This document shows, one piece after another, positions 1 to 15,540 of a stretch of 64,000 bases of DNA. Position numbers and translations under genes: made by a program. Positions within the stretch are counted from its first letter, which is position 1, and every line of letters starts with the position of its first letter. Origin of the DNA: Trichinella spiralis (taxonomy: Eukaryota > Nematoda > Enoplea > Trichinellida > Trichinellidae); the NCBI GenBank assembly GCA_000181795.3, contig CM012954.1, positions 9,835,849-9,899,848 on the forward strand, read 5' to 3'. The notes under the pieces were generated by a model. The model was not told the origin of the DNA. It saw only the letters and a program-made list of their open reading frames with translations, and did not search any database.

Positions 1-654
1 ATTAAAATTATTTTTAATATTTAATTATGGAATGAAATACTACTGCTGCTACTCAGTTTCATTTTCATTGCCTATAAAATGCAGCATTATTGCATTGCTT
101 CAGCATATACTTGATTACTATGTACGGTAATTGAAACGGTACAATTTTTTAATTTTTTTTTCATTTTCGTGAAATAAGCATAAGTGATGAAATTTCACAC
201 ATATAAAATAAGTTGTTTGGTTTAAAATTATAATATTGTATTTTCTTCTGTGAATGAAATAAATGAGACCCTATTCTTTGTATTCATTTTGCATAGAAAT
301 TCATTTGTTTATATACAATTTTATACTGTCTTGTTTGACAACTTATACATTCTGTCATCAGTAACTTCAAACGATAAGAGGCTATTTTCGCGATTGAATT
401 TATATTATGTTATTGCGAAGTGAACATAATTGTTTGTAATTATCTAATCACAAGTATGCTAATTTATAAGAAGTTTTCAAAGTTCAAATTTTGATTGTTT
501 TGTATTTATTGAAATTTTATAATATTATTGTTGTAATTGTTGAAAAAAGACAAAAAATTATCCATTTGATTTTTTTCGAATTTTGTGTGCAGTATTTTAT
601 TTAAATTATAATTTGAAACGTTATTGTTTATAGAAATCATGATGATTTCGTTGA
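1..654. other. AT-rich region with no recognisable gene
   Basis: Very AT-rich sequence with short ORFs only. I looked here for the missing N-terminal SET segment of the SMYD gene that follows and saw no convincing coding exon. Confidence 0.5.
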
Positions 655-3001
655 ATGTGTAATGTTCATCTGATGCCTGAAGTTGCCGAAGAATGGCCCT
701 GGGCCTATGTAATTTCGCAAAAATTATTCAAAACCTGCTGTCATTACTGCTTTAAACGGTAAAATAGTTGTTTTTTTCTAGCAATATAAAAATTTCAAGT
801 TCTTTTTTAATTTTAGTATTGATTCGTCGCATTATTGTTGTTCAAAGTATTGTGGAGCGGTGTATTGCGATGAAAACTGCCATGTATATATAAAAAATAA
901 ATACTTGTTTATTAATTTCTAGATTAATTTTGTTGAAATTTTAGAATCGAGCAATTTCTGATCACAGATATGAATGTAAAGTACTGCTTCACAATAAAGG
1001 TGATCTTCCATCAGATACGATTCGGTTGATGGTTCGTATTATTGGAAAATTGGTACGTTTTTCTTCTCGGCGTTTGTAAAATTTCTTCCAAATTTTAATT
1101 TTGAATTACAATTAAGAATGATAATAGCAGTACGTCGAACTTTTCTTGTAAAGCTTCTCATGAAATTCGAGAATACGATCATCTCATGTCGCGTATGTCA
1201 GTTGTTTACATTATGGAAATTTTTTTTCTATTCTAATGATATTCGTTTTCTAGATAAAGAAGAAATATTTAAAGAAGAAAAGCGAACGAGCGAATTTTCA
1301 CGCTGTTGTTATTTTTTAAAGTACATAATAGAACCGAATAAATTGCCCGAAACGTCGATACTTATGGAAATGTTTGGCAAGGTGTATTTTTTTTTGATTA
1401 CTTGATAATTTGTTGTTGTTGTTTCATTCATTTAGTTTTGTTCACGGCAGATTCTCATCAACGGCTTCGTAATTTTAGACCACGAACTCAATTCTGCAGG
1501 GCTTGGCTTATACTTGAAGTTTTTAAACATTTTGAGTTGGTACAATTTTTGTAATAATCTTAATACTTATTATTTAATTTAGCCTGTCACAGTTGAATCA
1601 TTCGTGCAATCCAAGTTGTGTTGTCACATTCGACGGTCCAAAAGCATACTTGAACACTCTGAATTCTGAATTTGAAATTACCACTAGTACAGTTTTAAAA
1701 AATGTATTTCAAGTTTTATTTACGTTTGAATTTTTTTTCAGTTACAGTAATTTTTTTCTCTTAGTTAACAATTAGTTATGTAGCATTGATCGACGATACT
1801 GCTCACCGGCGGAAAGCTTTGCATGAACGTTATTATTTCATATGCAAATGTGAAAAATGCTCAGATGCACGTCTTGTACAGTGAAGAGTAAATTTGATTT
1901 GTTTGTAGAATATTTGAATGTGATTTTAATTAGGATTCCATTGCAACTGCGTTGGTCTGTGACAATGGAAATTGCGATGGTATGGCCATTATTGACGTTG
2001 CCGAAGGTAAATAATTTGTTGCTTGTTATTTTTTTCAATAAATGATGATGAGTTGATAAATTGCGCAGCCCAGTATTTCTATTTGTACAATTGTACATTA
2101 TACGTGAGTTTTGAATTTTATGAAAATATTAATTTTGTTTTTTTCTTATCTTTGTTATAGAAACAGCACGTTGTGAAAAATGTGCAACAGTGATCGACGA
2201 CATTTGGGAAGCGGAATCGTTGATGACTTATTCTGCAGAAAAAAATGATTCTTTTGAAAATTATGATTCTTCACAAATGAATATCCTTTCTTAAACGACA
2301 AAATCAGAGAACTTTTTTGAAGTGAATTTGTGAAAATATTTTCATATTAATTCAATTATTCATGCAAAATTGGATATGTTCATGATTTGTTTATTTCATA
2401 ATATTACGATAATATGGAAAATTATCACAATTTCCTTAACAGCGTAATTTCGGTTTTCACATGTTGAAGATTATTACAAACGTACAGAAGAATTGTTGGC
2501 CAAACAGCAGAAATGGCTTCACCCGTTGAATGTGCACCGAATTCGTACGTTAACTTTTGTTGGACACGCTGCATATGAATCTGGCCGTACTGAACGTACA
2601 CTTTTGGTTTATGAAGAATTAATTTCGAAATACGAGTAATATTTTTTTCATGTATTGATGTGAATTTCTGTTATGAATGAGTTATGAAATTTCTAATTTT
2701 TTTTCTCGTTTTAGATTCTACTTGGAACAATTTCATCCACTCATAGCAGTAAATTTTATGACCGTTGGCAAATTGTACATGTTACGCAACATGTACACTA
2801 CTGCATTGTCATTTTTGGAAAAGGTATTATTATTATTATTATTAATTCAATTGTGTAATATTTATTTTCAATCATTGCTGCTTTTAGTCGTTAAATGTGA
2901 TGAAATACAGTCATGGAGAAAAACATTCATTGTATGTTCATTTATTAAGCATGATAGAGAAATGTCAGCTACTGATCAACGTTCACGACAATGGTAAGTA
3001 A
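655..3001 (+). CDS. SMYD-family SET/MYND lysine methyltransferase (spliced)
   Basis: About nine exons encode a SET protein split by a MYND zinc finger, as in SMYD1-SMYD5, which methylate lysines on histones or cytosolic proteins. Seen: a MYND cysteine/histidine array spread over exons near 735-960 (CCHYC, HYCCSKYC, CDENC, DHRYEC), the SET signature NHSCNPSC near 1597, a post-SET cysteine cluster (CKCEKC) near 1850, and a C-terminal helical region ending in a GEKHSLYVHLLSM-like block. The chosen ATG gives only a short lead before the MYND finger, so the first SET strands (about 30-40 residues in SMYD3) are not visible and the true first exon may lie upstream. The last exon could instead be spliced onward at ATG|GTAAGT near 2994. 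The family call is firm; the subfamily is not, with SMYD3 closest by eye. Confidence 0.85.
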
Positions 3002-3142
3002 TTCACTGTTTGAATAGGTGTATATATTTATTTTTCTGAAAAAAATGTATTTTAATTTTTAAATATATTTTTTTGCAACTTGTAACTGCAGTGAGGTTTT
3101 CATGTCGAATTTTAATTTTATTTTCACCGATGATGTAGTTTT

Positions 3143-5623
3143 TTAAATTGGAAAAGTTGTATTAGCATGTTCAGAGTAATGATTAACTAAAATAGTATTG
3201 TATTTGGATATTAAATTCAAAACTTCATCTTTTATAATGTTGATATTTTGATTTGCTTCTGCATCGGCAATTGCTTGCTTGCTCTTTTGGATGTTGTTTT
3301 CAATTTCCCAAAGTTGCCGTTCACAATTTATTAGCTGAACAATAGTAATTTTTGTTTTATCAGTAATAATCAAATTGGATATTTTTCATCTTACTTGTTT
3401 GTATTTGTCATTTTGATTCAGCTTCTCTTCGACGTTCGAAATGTTCTGCTGGATAACATTCAATTGATTGTAATTTCTGTTCAAATGATTTTGCAAAAGT
3501 TCCTTTTTTGCAATCAATTCTTTCTTCTTATTTTCCACATTTTCATACAATTGATCAACATTTCCATATTTTTCCATCTCTTGGCAGAGTTGTTGGATTT
3601 GTGTTCGAAATTTTGAAATATTCATTTTAATCAACCGTTCATCAGTAATTTTCTTCTCTTCTTCGTCAGCATTATTGAAATATTCTGATTTTTACAAAAA
3701 TTTACAATTTCAACAAATTAATTAATCAATTAACTCGATTCTCACCTGCAGATTGAAAATTCATTTCTTCATTATCTGATGGTTCATTTTTGGTTCCGAT
3801 CTCTTTTTCAACTTTTTCAATACGATTTTTGATTCGTGTTATTCTAAATTTAAAGAAAAATATAATAATTTAAAATTAAAAAATACACATGTATGTATGT
3901 ATGTATAATTCACTGTTTTTCTATCGTCTGCAGTTCTTTTTTCCCATGTTTTATTGTTCTCAGAAGGGATTCTTTTTGTTGATCCGATGCGTTGTAATTT
4001 TTCACCTCGTCACGCAATTGTTCTCGAATATTTTCAACTTGGATCAATTTTTCACATCTTTCCACTGAAATATATATATTTCTTCGTTTCAATTAAAATT
4101 TCCATCAATCAAATACCATATCCACCTTACTTACATGCTTGTGATTTGATGGCGTCTGTTTGAAATGCCTGCAACAGAATAAATGCAAATCTTTCAATTG
4201 GAAATATAATTGTTATTTATTTTTTAAATAATTATGAAATTTTTTCATTATCAGTGAATTATTATTGGTGTGAGATGTGAAATTTCAAAATTGTCCCTGA
4301 CCCGTTTGAGATGTTCTTGTTTGTCCAACAATTGATTCAAAATGTTCTCTTTTTCTTTGATAATTTCGTTCAATTGCAATTTTTTCATTTCTGCTGCTTC
4401 ATATTTCTTTGCAAATGTATTTTCCTGTGTGAATATTATTGAAAAATTTTATGGAGAAAATATATTGAGTTTCCATTCAAAGAAATTACCATATTTTTGA
4501 AAGTTGTTTCAGAACGTTGTTTTTCCATATTCAGCTTCTCTTCGGCATTTTTAAGTTGCTTTTCCACGCTTATTATTAGCAAAAATACATTTGGAAAAAA
4601 AAACATTTAATCACCGCTTACTTTTTTTTCTCTTCAAATAGATCATCTAGCATTTTCAACTGTTGATCGTTGTTTTCTTTCAACTGAAATTAACGGAATA
4701 ATTTTCTTTTTAAATTGAAATTTCAAATTTACTTTCTGCCATTCTTCGCGCAGTTCGACGAGATTAATATTGTTGTTGCTGCATTTATTCAAAAGCTTAA
4801 AGCAGTTGGTTGTTCAAGATCAAATTTATTAATTGATTTTGAAATTGTAATTTACAAAATTGTAATCCATCAGTGTACTTTCGAGTTGTCGAATTTCCAA
4901 TGCCAAAGGTTCAGCTCTACAATTATACATGTCGGGGTTAGAAGAGACAAATTTGCATACAGCACAGTCAGCTAGCTAATCACGTTTGTTCTAAAGCGGT
5001 GCTGCTTGGAACTTGCAGCTCATGCTTGGTTTTCTCATTGTTCAAACGTTCCATTTCTAAACGCAGTGCACGAATTCTCGTTCTAAACAGTGAAAAATGA
5101 ATATATATTTTTTTTTGAAAATAATAAATCTGAGCTAAACAAAACCTCAACAATGTGGCATAATAGGAACGATCTTGTATTGAACGTTGCCTCATTGCTA
5201 AATTGTACAACTGATAAATATTCATAGCGGAATTTTCTCATGTTGTTGGTATTCGAAATGGAAATGAAAAAATCTACCAATCCCTGATGTGCTGGGTCTT
5301 GCACTTGTCAATGATCTTGTTGGCAAATTATTCGATTTGGTCAATGAAACACCAGCATCTGTCAATTGTGCATCATTTTTCGAGATCAGATCGTGATGCA
5401 ATTGCAATTTGAAATAATTATTTTTTTAATTATTGATAACTAACGTTTCAATAATATGCGAATAGTTATGATTTGAACTTTTGAAATAGTTACCTTGCGA
5501 TGTTGTCAAGTGCCTTCTTTGCGACGCTGTGGCGTTTCGTTTGGGCACTTCTATGCCGATTGAAGAAGCGGCTCTAATTTGTTTAATTGGCATTTTTTCC
5601 TTAGTTCCGTGTGATGAAAACAT
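3143..5623 (-). CDS. IFT74: Intraflagellar transport protein IFT74 (spliced)
   Basis: A multi-exon coiled-coil protein. IFT74 pairs with IFT81 in the IFT-B core and carries tubulin into cilia. Seen: a basic N-terminus starting MFSSHGTKEK at 5623, the family block RSYYATLLR (human RSYYLGLLR-like) encoded near 5160, heptad-rich Glu/Lys/Gln exons through 5000-3390, and a C-terminal exon with NCERQLWEIENNI followed by a YNTILVN block, which matches the IFT74 tail in order and spacing. The stop is at 3143. It is tail-to-tail with the SMYD gene, only about 140 bases apart. In nematodes such a gene would act in ciliated sensory neurons. Small exons near 4300-4700 are hard to join by eye, so some internal boundaries are uncertain. 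Confidence 0.85.
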
Positions 5624-5666
5624 GGTAATTTGGAAATAATATTTAAAATGGAATAATTTAACAAAT

Positions 5667-5712
5667 GAATATTATTATTATTATTATTATTTGCAGTAGT
5701 AGTAGTAGTAAT
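5667..5712. repeat. (ATT)n-(GTA)n microsatellite
   Basis: About eight ATT units followed, after TTTGCA, by about five GTA units. Simple repeat in the IFT74 upstream region. Confidence 0.8.
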
Positions 5713-6337
5713 ACTGTTGCTGTTGGTATAGTAACTGGATGAAATCGACTTCTGGTTGCTAAGAAACGAAAGAAACGTTGCTAATTTGTGAATTGAATGA
5801 TAAAATTCAGAAATTAATGTTTGAATATTTTCAAAATTTTACTTATTTTCTAAATATATTATTGACGTATTATATATAAAGTTTAGATAAGTTTTGTATA
5901 AAGTGAGCAAAAATAGTTTAACATGGACATTTTAAGTATTTTACATTTGATTTCAGTTGAATAAAGTTAATATCAGCAATATTGTAGACTGGATTTTTGT
6001 TTACCAAGCTTATCACGTAACATCTGGTGGTGATGTCAATTATTTCACAAACTTACTTTAAATAGTCACATTTTACTGGAATTATTATTTTCGTTTGTCA
6101 AGGTGAAATTTTCATTTATTGCTTCAATAGATAGTCACAAGACTGACAACAGCCCGGTTTCGATGTTATTTTTAACATCTTATTACGAATAATTTACCAA
6201 TTTGAGCAGTTGATGTTTTTTAATTTTCATAAAATTTATCATTTATCACATTTATATGTCCAGTTTAATCAAGCACACGAAATTGTAATGAATAAGTTAC
6301 CCTTGACCCGTGCCGCTAGATGTGCGGATAACAGAAT

Positions 6338-6346
6338 AGTATAAAA
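6338..6346 (+). promoter_or_regulatory. TATA box of the small secreted peptide gene
   Basis: The string GTATAAAAG lies about 115 bases before the ATG at 6455, in otherwise mixed sequence. A consensus TATAAAA at this spacing leaves room for a TSS near 6370 and an 80-90 base 5'UTR. A clear TATA box is uncommon among the housekeeping genes in this window and suggests regulated or strong expression. Confidence 0.5.
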
Positions 6347-6454
6347 GTAACGAACTCTAGCTGTTGATTTTTATATTCAATTCAATTCAATTCAGTTCTG
6401 CAATTGCTCTTTCTCCTCATTTGTGACGAAAATATCTTTTATTTCAAATCCAAG

Positions 6455-6855
6455 ATGAACATGCACGTTACTTTGATTGCTTTGTTCATTTTTTCAATAG
6501 TCATCGCATTTGACGTTGCCTACGCAACTACAGAACGTATGTATTTGAAGTTCGGTTGATTTTTCTTTTCTTCACATGTTCTGTATTCTGTTTAACAACT
6601 GTAGAAACTGCAAAAGGTGCAACAAATCGAGAGGCGGTTAATGTGAAACCACGCGCAAGTAAGTTGCTTTCCTCCCCCCATTAATTGACTACATTTGGTG
6701 AATGTGAAAATTTAAATTGTTAAATTTGATCACTGCTCGTGCGGATGATGATGATGATTGAACAAATCATTGAGCTGATTTTCGCTTCAGATGCAAAACG
6801 TGCAGCTGCAACATCCAGACATTCTCCAGAATCGCACGAAGAACGTCGAGGATGA
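6455..6855 (+). CDS. Small secreted peptide precursor, about 65 aa (three exons)
   Basis: Exons 6455-6536, 6605-6658 and 6791-6855 join in frame through GTATGT/GTAG and GTAAGT/TTCAG introns. The product opens with a strong signal peptide (MNMHVTLIALFIFSIVIAF, probable cleavage after AYA near residue 24). The rest is short, basic and low in aromatics: no cysteines, a dibasic KR near residue 48, and an EERRG end. That layout fits a secreted neuropeptide-like or antimicrobial-type prepropeptide, but I recognise no family. A TATA box stands upstream. Just after the stop there is a hairpin carrying an AATAAA, and a second AATAAA occurs near 7027. Splice sites and signal peptide make the gene likely; its function is unknown. 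Confidence 0.7.
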
Positions 6856-6874
6856 AAAAAAATTACAACAATTC

Positions 6875-6918
6875 AAACCTAGAGAGGAATAAAATACACA
6901 TGTCATTCCTCTCTGTTT
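6875..6918 (+). other. 3'UTR hairpin overlapping a poly(A) signal
   Basis: Left arm AGAGAGGAAT (6881-6890) pairs perfectly with ATTCCTCTCT (6905-6914). Beyond a two-base bulge, AAAC (6875-6878) pairs with GTTT (6915-6918). The loop is 14 bases. The hexamer AATAAA at 6888-6893 straddles the left arm and the loop, 33 bases after the stop codon of the peptide gene. Confidence 0.6.
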
Positions 6919-9948
<3,030 letters not shown>

Positions 9949-10400
9949 TATAGTAATGTTATATCTGTGATTAATTCGATTCTGAACAATTGACAATGAT
10001 ATATATATATGTGTGTTTGTAAATTATTCAAATAGTCATAATTAGTTCAAATGCTTTTTTTTATCTTTTAAGGTTTTAAAATTGAATATTCTTCTTGTAG
10101 CATGCACTAATTTGCTCGCTGCGTGCTTCAGATTTTTGGCATTATTATCATTAGCAACAATTTCAACGAATGATCCTCTTCTTCTGCATAAGTAATTTCT
10201 TTATTTTTTTGTTTGTTTGTTTGTTTGTTAATTCAATTTTCAACTTTGTGACTGTGTTTTTTTCTATATTTTGGGAAAACATTCCGAATTTTTTCTTTAA
10301 TTTCATGTACTGACTGACTTTCCCCGGTCGAGCATATCAATTAAAATAGGAAAAGTGAAAAAAAATATGTGAAATATATTTTTCAATTTGATTCAAAGTA
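9949..10400. other. Convergent 3' region of Rab14 and COG3
   Basis: Rab14 3'UTR with a (TA)n run near 9999-10010 and a (GTTT)n run near 10209-10226. No coding potential seen. Confidence 0.5.
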
Positions 10401-13400
10401 TCACGACATCAACAAATGCCACTCTTGGGATGATGGTAAGCGCAACAGTTGTGCATCTTCTTCACTGTAACGTTTCTTGATCACCTCGACGAATTCTTCC
10501 AGCACGGCGATGATTTTTCTCTGGAAAGTAGATAATAAATAATTAATAAATATGGAAATTTTTGGTCCAACTCAGCGGCACACCTTCACCGGAGTGGCGA
10601 GGATGTTTTCGTTTTCGGCGTTACAAAGATAAAGCGCCAGTTGGTCTCGAAATTTCGGCCAGTTGATCTTCAACGTGCGATAAGTGTTGGCTATCAGTTG
10701 GCTGACAATTTTCGGTTTTGCAAAATTGCAATCCCGGCCCAAATTGACATTTGGATTCTGATTCAAAATCCCTTTCACCTGAACGAGGAAAAGAAGCAAA
10801 AAACCTATTCATCATATATATTTTTTCTTATATTAAATTAAATTTAAAAAAAGTGAAAAACTAAATTTCACCTGGCTTAAATATTTCTTGACTTCTGATA
10901 CGAAAGCGTCGGCTGAATCGACAATGAAATTTTGGCACACAGTTTTGACGGTGAAATCCAAATGACGACGACTGTCGACCACTTGCTCGGATGTTTGCAC
11001 GGGTACCTTTATTCATTCATTCATCAATTTGCATAATATAAAAAGGAACAACAACATTCTCCTACTTGCAATAGCAATTTCAACAGTGCGTTGTTGCTGC
11101 TGAGCGAAAGCCATTCGGATTTGTTGTGAATCAGATTGACGGCTGATTCTGAAAATATTGAACAGAAAAATTTATAATAATTTGTGAATCGGACAAAATT
11201 TCGACCTTTAATTTTTGAAAAATCAACAGACGGCTCGCAAAAGACGTCGCCCATCAGCGGAGCTGTCTGAGCTCTCAAAATTAGCAGATGTTGAATGAAA
11301 AACAAATCTGCATTCAATTTATCCTAAAATAAAGCTTCTTCAACTAGTTGTTCTGTTCATCTTAAGATACGTAAGTAAGATTTTGGTTACAGATTTTGTT
11401 TGGATTTTCGCTTTTGCACTTTTCAACGATTCAATGCACATTTCCATCACTTCTTGCGATATGCCTTGTAGACTTGTTGCCTGTTGAACGAACAAAGAAT
11501 GGAAACGAGCTTATTATTGTCAAAGGAAGAAGATAGAAGAAAAAAGAATAATAATAGCTTACGTCAAGACAACGGTACAATTTCGACAAGCACATCACGG
11601 TCCGACGAACCGTTGGATACCAGAGACCTTGGATATCTGCAACTGAACCGGACGATACTACAAATTCAGTAAGTATATATATACGTTTATTTTATTTTAA
11701 TTTTTACCTGAACCAGTATTGTTCGTTTCTTCAACACTTGATGCCATTGATTTCGATATTTCCTACGGAGAACATAGATCAAATTGAAATTTAAATAGAG
11801 AACAATTTTCCTTCTTTTCTTTTCAAACTTTGATCATTGTCAATTTTTCTGGATAAGCTAAATCTCCTTCAGCTGGATTGTAGTTTCCAATTTCGTTTGC
11901 GGCGAACATTTGAGAACGATACAACAATCGTTCAGTCAGATCACCGAGCAATTCTTCAAGCACTTTAGCCAGTCCTTTATAAACAACATCCGTTCCATCT
12001 GAACATAGTATATTTTTACATATGAGGCATGATTTGGTTTTCTTATTTCAATTTTCATATTTTCAATTATTACCACTGGTATAACAACGTTCGTCGAGAA
12101 TTTTTGTCCTCAACGTTACGCACAGTTCGGTCAACGTTTCCAAATGCTGCAAGTGAATAACATTAGGTCGGATGGCGTTGTAGAAAATTCTTGCCATATT
12201 TTCAATAAATTGGCTAAATATAAATAATTATAATAAGATTATTATTTATTTTTTTACACATTCTCAACTCACTTGAAATGTTCACGTCCACGTTTGAAAA
12301 ACTGACCCATCAGATAATATTCGTCGTCGCAAAATCGGAACAACGTTGTACAACCGTGACGAATCTGCAAATTTCCACATTTCTCTTTTCTTTTTCATTT
12401 GCGAAATTTTATCGAGAAATTTAAATAATTCAAACGAACCAATGAACAGCAGCTTTTTGCGTTCTCGTTGACAAGATTTTCCACGGTTAGCCGAAAGCTG
12501 GGCTCCATCAATACGCCCCTTTGATAAAAGTATTCTTTGTAGCACTGTTCCAACATATCCGCGTATCTGAAACGTTGAGAGCATTGCTTTTTTCATTATT
12601 CCACACGTTCATTTTGAACATCAGTGAACATACTGATCACTTTTCGACCATTTTGGCTCAAGTTCTTTCAATAGCGGTTGCAATTGTGAAGCATTGGCGA
12701 CAAACAGGCAATAATATATAGGAAATGATTCCGCATATTTGTCAATAACTGACTAAAAGTATTGACTAAGTCTATATCATTTGAAATTCTATATATATAT
12801 TTGCTGCTAACTTTTGCTTTTTCAAGAACAGCTTTAGTGGAATTTTCAAATGTTCGACTGACGTACGTTGTGACCAGTGTTAAAGCTTTTGTTAAACATT
12901 GTTTATATTTAAACAGATATAATGCCGAATCTTTGTATGTCGTCTAAAAATGACAAATAAACCAAATTCTCTCTTCTTAAATTGTAAAGTCAAGAATTTC
13001 AATATTTACATGTTCAGACATGAATACAATACCGTCGTCGATTAAATTGAGCAAATGAAGAAACGATTCCCCTGTCACGGATAACAACGGAGAGTTCAAT
13101 TTCTGAAATTGAAGAAACTACAATCACACCAACTGTAGAAAACGAATATCCCGTTCAAAACTTGCGTATTGTATTTGATCGAAATTATCGAAATAAGACA
13201 AACGGTTACGAAGTTGCTCCACCGTGAAAATCAACTGTCCCTGTTAATCAAATATTGCTAAGATATTCCTTATATATATATCATATATATAGTCGAACAA
13301 ACTTGACTAGTCATAAGCTGATTGCATGCATCATGCAACGATATGGTTCTATTGGCTACAGTTCGGTATTTGTTGTTCAGTTCTGTCAGCTTTTCTGTCG

Positions 13401-13841
13401 CATCATTCAAACTGTGCGCGATATCGGAAATATTTTCAACCAGTTTCAATATATGCGGCTCATGCAAAGTACTATTACAAAAAAATAATTCATTATTCAA
13501 ATAATATTTCTTTTTTGGAAAATATTATTGATTACTCTGATTCGTTGAACGTTGTATTAGTAAGATTGACCACATTTCGATAAAACTAGAATATTTTCAA
13601 AATTATGAGATAATTATCATTTTGTTGCATTAAATTATTTAAGAGACAAAATTCACCTTCAGGATCGGTGAGTCATTTTCTGTTTGTTCTTCATTTGTGA
13701 AATTTGTCTAAAAATTGTACATTTACTAAGAAATTTCACTGTGAATAAAAACAAACCCACCAACTGCTTCCAGTAATTTTGTCCAACATATTTCAGCGCC
13801 TCGATAGCTTTTCGTTGAGCTTCATGAACTGAATCATCCAT
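10401..13841 (-). CDS. COG3: Conserved oligomeric Golgi complex subunit 3 (spliced)
   Basis: A long multi-exon gene. COG3 (Sec34) belongs to lobe A of the COG tether and acts in retrograde intra-Golgi traffic and glycosylation-enzyme recycling. Seen: the start at 13841 ([16 protein letters not shown]), a Sec34-type block with [13 protein letters not shown] and [10 protein letters not shown] (near 13400-13330), then an exon with [16 protein letters not shown], a stretch reading [20 protein letters not shown] (near 13080), many helical exons, and a C-terminal [19 protein letters not shown] that matches the family end. The stop is at 10401-10403. The family is clear from the Sec34 N-terminal block and the tail; middle exons are divergent and their joins approximate. 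Other helical tethers (exocyst, GARP) lack the LHDAC..LM block. Confidence 0.85.
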
Positions 13842-14101
13842 GATATTGTTTTCGTCTTGTCAATTTTTCAACTGATTTCGCTTAAATTATTTCATTCTTA
13901 AATTCAAAATTAAGAAATAGCAATAATCACCGTCTAATTTATAAGGTAACAGGTGGGCAATTCAGTAATGGCAAATACACCGATATCGGCTGAGTAAAAA
14001 TACCATGAAATAGAATTTTACTTCATTTCAACAATATATATATACAACTGTTATTACTTTAAATAAAAAGAAAATGATATTGATATATTCAGAAAATATA
14101 G

Positions 14102-15540
14102 CTAAGCAGAGCTGACAGATTCGTTTGCACTGTTGACATTTTTCAGCTGTTTCACATACTCAGCATACTTTTCTCTGATGAGTCGAAATGCTTGCATATT
14201 ACAATAAGGTTGGCGCGTAAGTGGATCGATGTATTTTGCAGGAAGTCCATATACAACACAGCGTTTTGGTTTTTCAATGGTCGGCTTATTTGAAAAGCGC
14301 GAAAATATGTTCTGATATGTTTCAGCATTTGAAAATTCAATCACCGTTTTTACGTGTATTTGAGGTGTGTGTAAACTTGAAACTGTAGCACTGTATGCCT
14401 TTGGCGTAACCATCTTATCTGGATTGTAAAATGGATGAATTTGCTTGTCCCTAAACGAGTGTACTTTAAAAAATATATATATATTTCTTTAAAGAAAACT
14501 GAATCAAAAATTACAGATATTTAAGTGGAATTGGTACAGCTACTGAAGTTGTACGAATTCTTGAACCTTCTAATTTAATTTTCTTTGGCTGATTTTGCTT
14601 TTGTTTTTTCTCCAATTCCATTTCGTGAAAACGTTCTAAAAAACAAATTTAATTACTGAATCAATCGTACTTGTCAATTCAACATAGTAATACTTAAAGA
14701 TTCTTGATTTTCAAGTTCAGTTAATTTTGCTTCTTCAAGCATTTGTTCAAGTGTTAGTGGCTGATAATTAGTGACTCTTTTTTGACGCTTTATTGTAGAT
14801 TGGGCAACTTTTTGACGACGTTCCGCAGATAATTCTGATTTCCGTAAAGTTGAATTGCGCAACTGTTTATCTGAATATGAATATTTTAAGCAAACAAAAT
14901 TCCAAATAAAAATTATTTGAATTTTACCGAACGTTTGTGTTGTAAAAAAATTAGATTCTGGTTTCTTTTTCTTAGATGGAGGTGATGTCACTTCTTCAGA
15001 TGGTGCAGTTGATGGCTGTGCTTTTTTTTGAAGCGAACTCAGATGAAGATGTCTTTTGAATTCAAATTTTTTCTTCTTTCTTTCCTCTTCCAGATCCACT
15101 TCCTCCTCATCGTCCTGCTGTGCGTCGGATTCTTCATCAGATGTGCTACCAAAATCCGAATCAAACTCATCTTTTCCCTCATCAACATATTTGTAATCTG
15201 TATCGTCTTGTTCCTACAAATGAACCAGTTAATAACTGAAAATTGTATGTTATTAAATGTTTAATGCTAAGTATAATAATAATAATAACAGTAAATACAG
15301 TAAACTGGATTTAATAATGTATTTTATATGTATTTTTCAGTATGAAAATTACGCATAAAGCGGATTCAAGTAGTGTTACTGTTCTGTTTATGGTTCAGTA
15401 CTTAAGAGTAAAGAATTTCAGCTTACTTCCGTAAATCCGCCATATGTTGAGCTGAAAAATTCATCGGTAGGAGGCAGAGTGTCCAGAAGCTCTTGCATAC
15501 GATTTCCAGCAGTACATCTTTTAGGTCGTGATGATGCCAT
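14102..15540 (-). CDS. VPS72: VPS72/YL1, SRCAP/TIP60 complex subunit (spliced)
   Basis: YL1 is the H2A.Z-specific chaperone subunit of SWR1-type and TIP60 remodellers in the nucleus. Seen: the N-terminal SSRPKRCTAGNRM block followed by LLDTL and DEFFSSTYGGF, the classic YL1 start; an acidic stretch that binds histone (Asp/Glu-rich exon near 15090-15210); a Lys/Arg-rich middle with RNSTLRKSELSAERR; and the C-terminal YL1-C domain with CVVYGLPAKYIDPLTRQPY and FRLIREKY (near 14250-14160). Introns occur near 15220-15425, 14870-14930, 14635-14700 and 14455-14520. The start ATG at 15540 is well placed. Full length by domain content, with nothing visibly broken. Confidence 0.93.

Larger units (their letters stand above)
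5624..6454. other. Divergent intergenic region with triplet microsatellites
   Basis: Between IFT74 (-) and the small secreted peptide gene (+). It holds an (ATT)n run followed by a (GTA)n run near 5667-5712, then AT-rich sequence. The TATA box of the peptide gene is listed separately. No ORF here looks coding. Confidence 0.5.
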
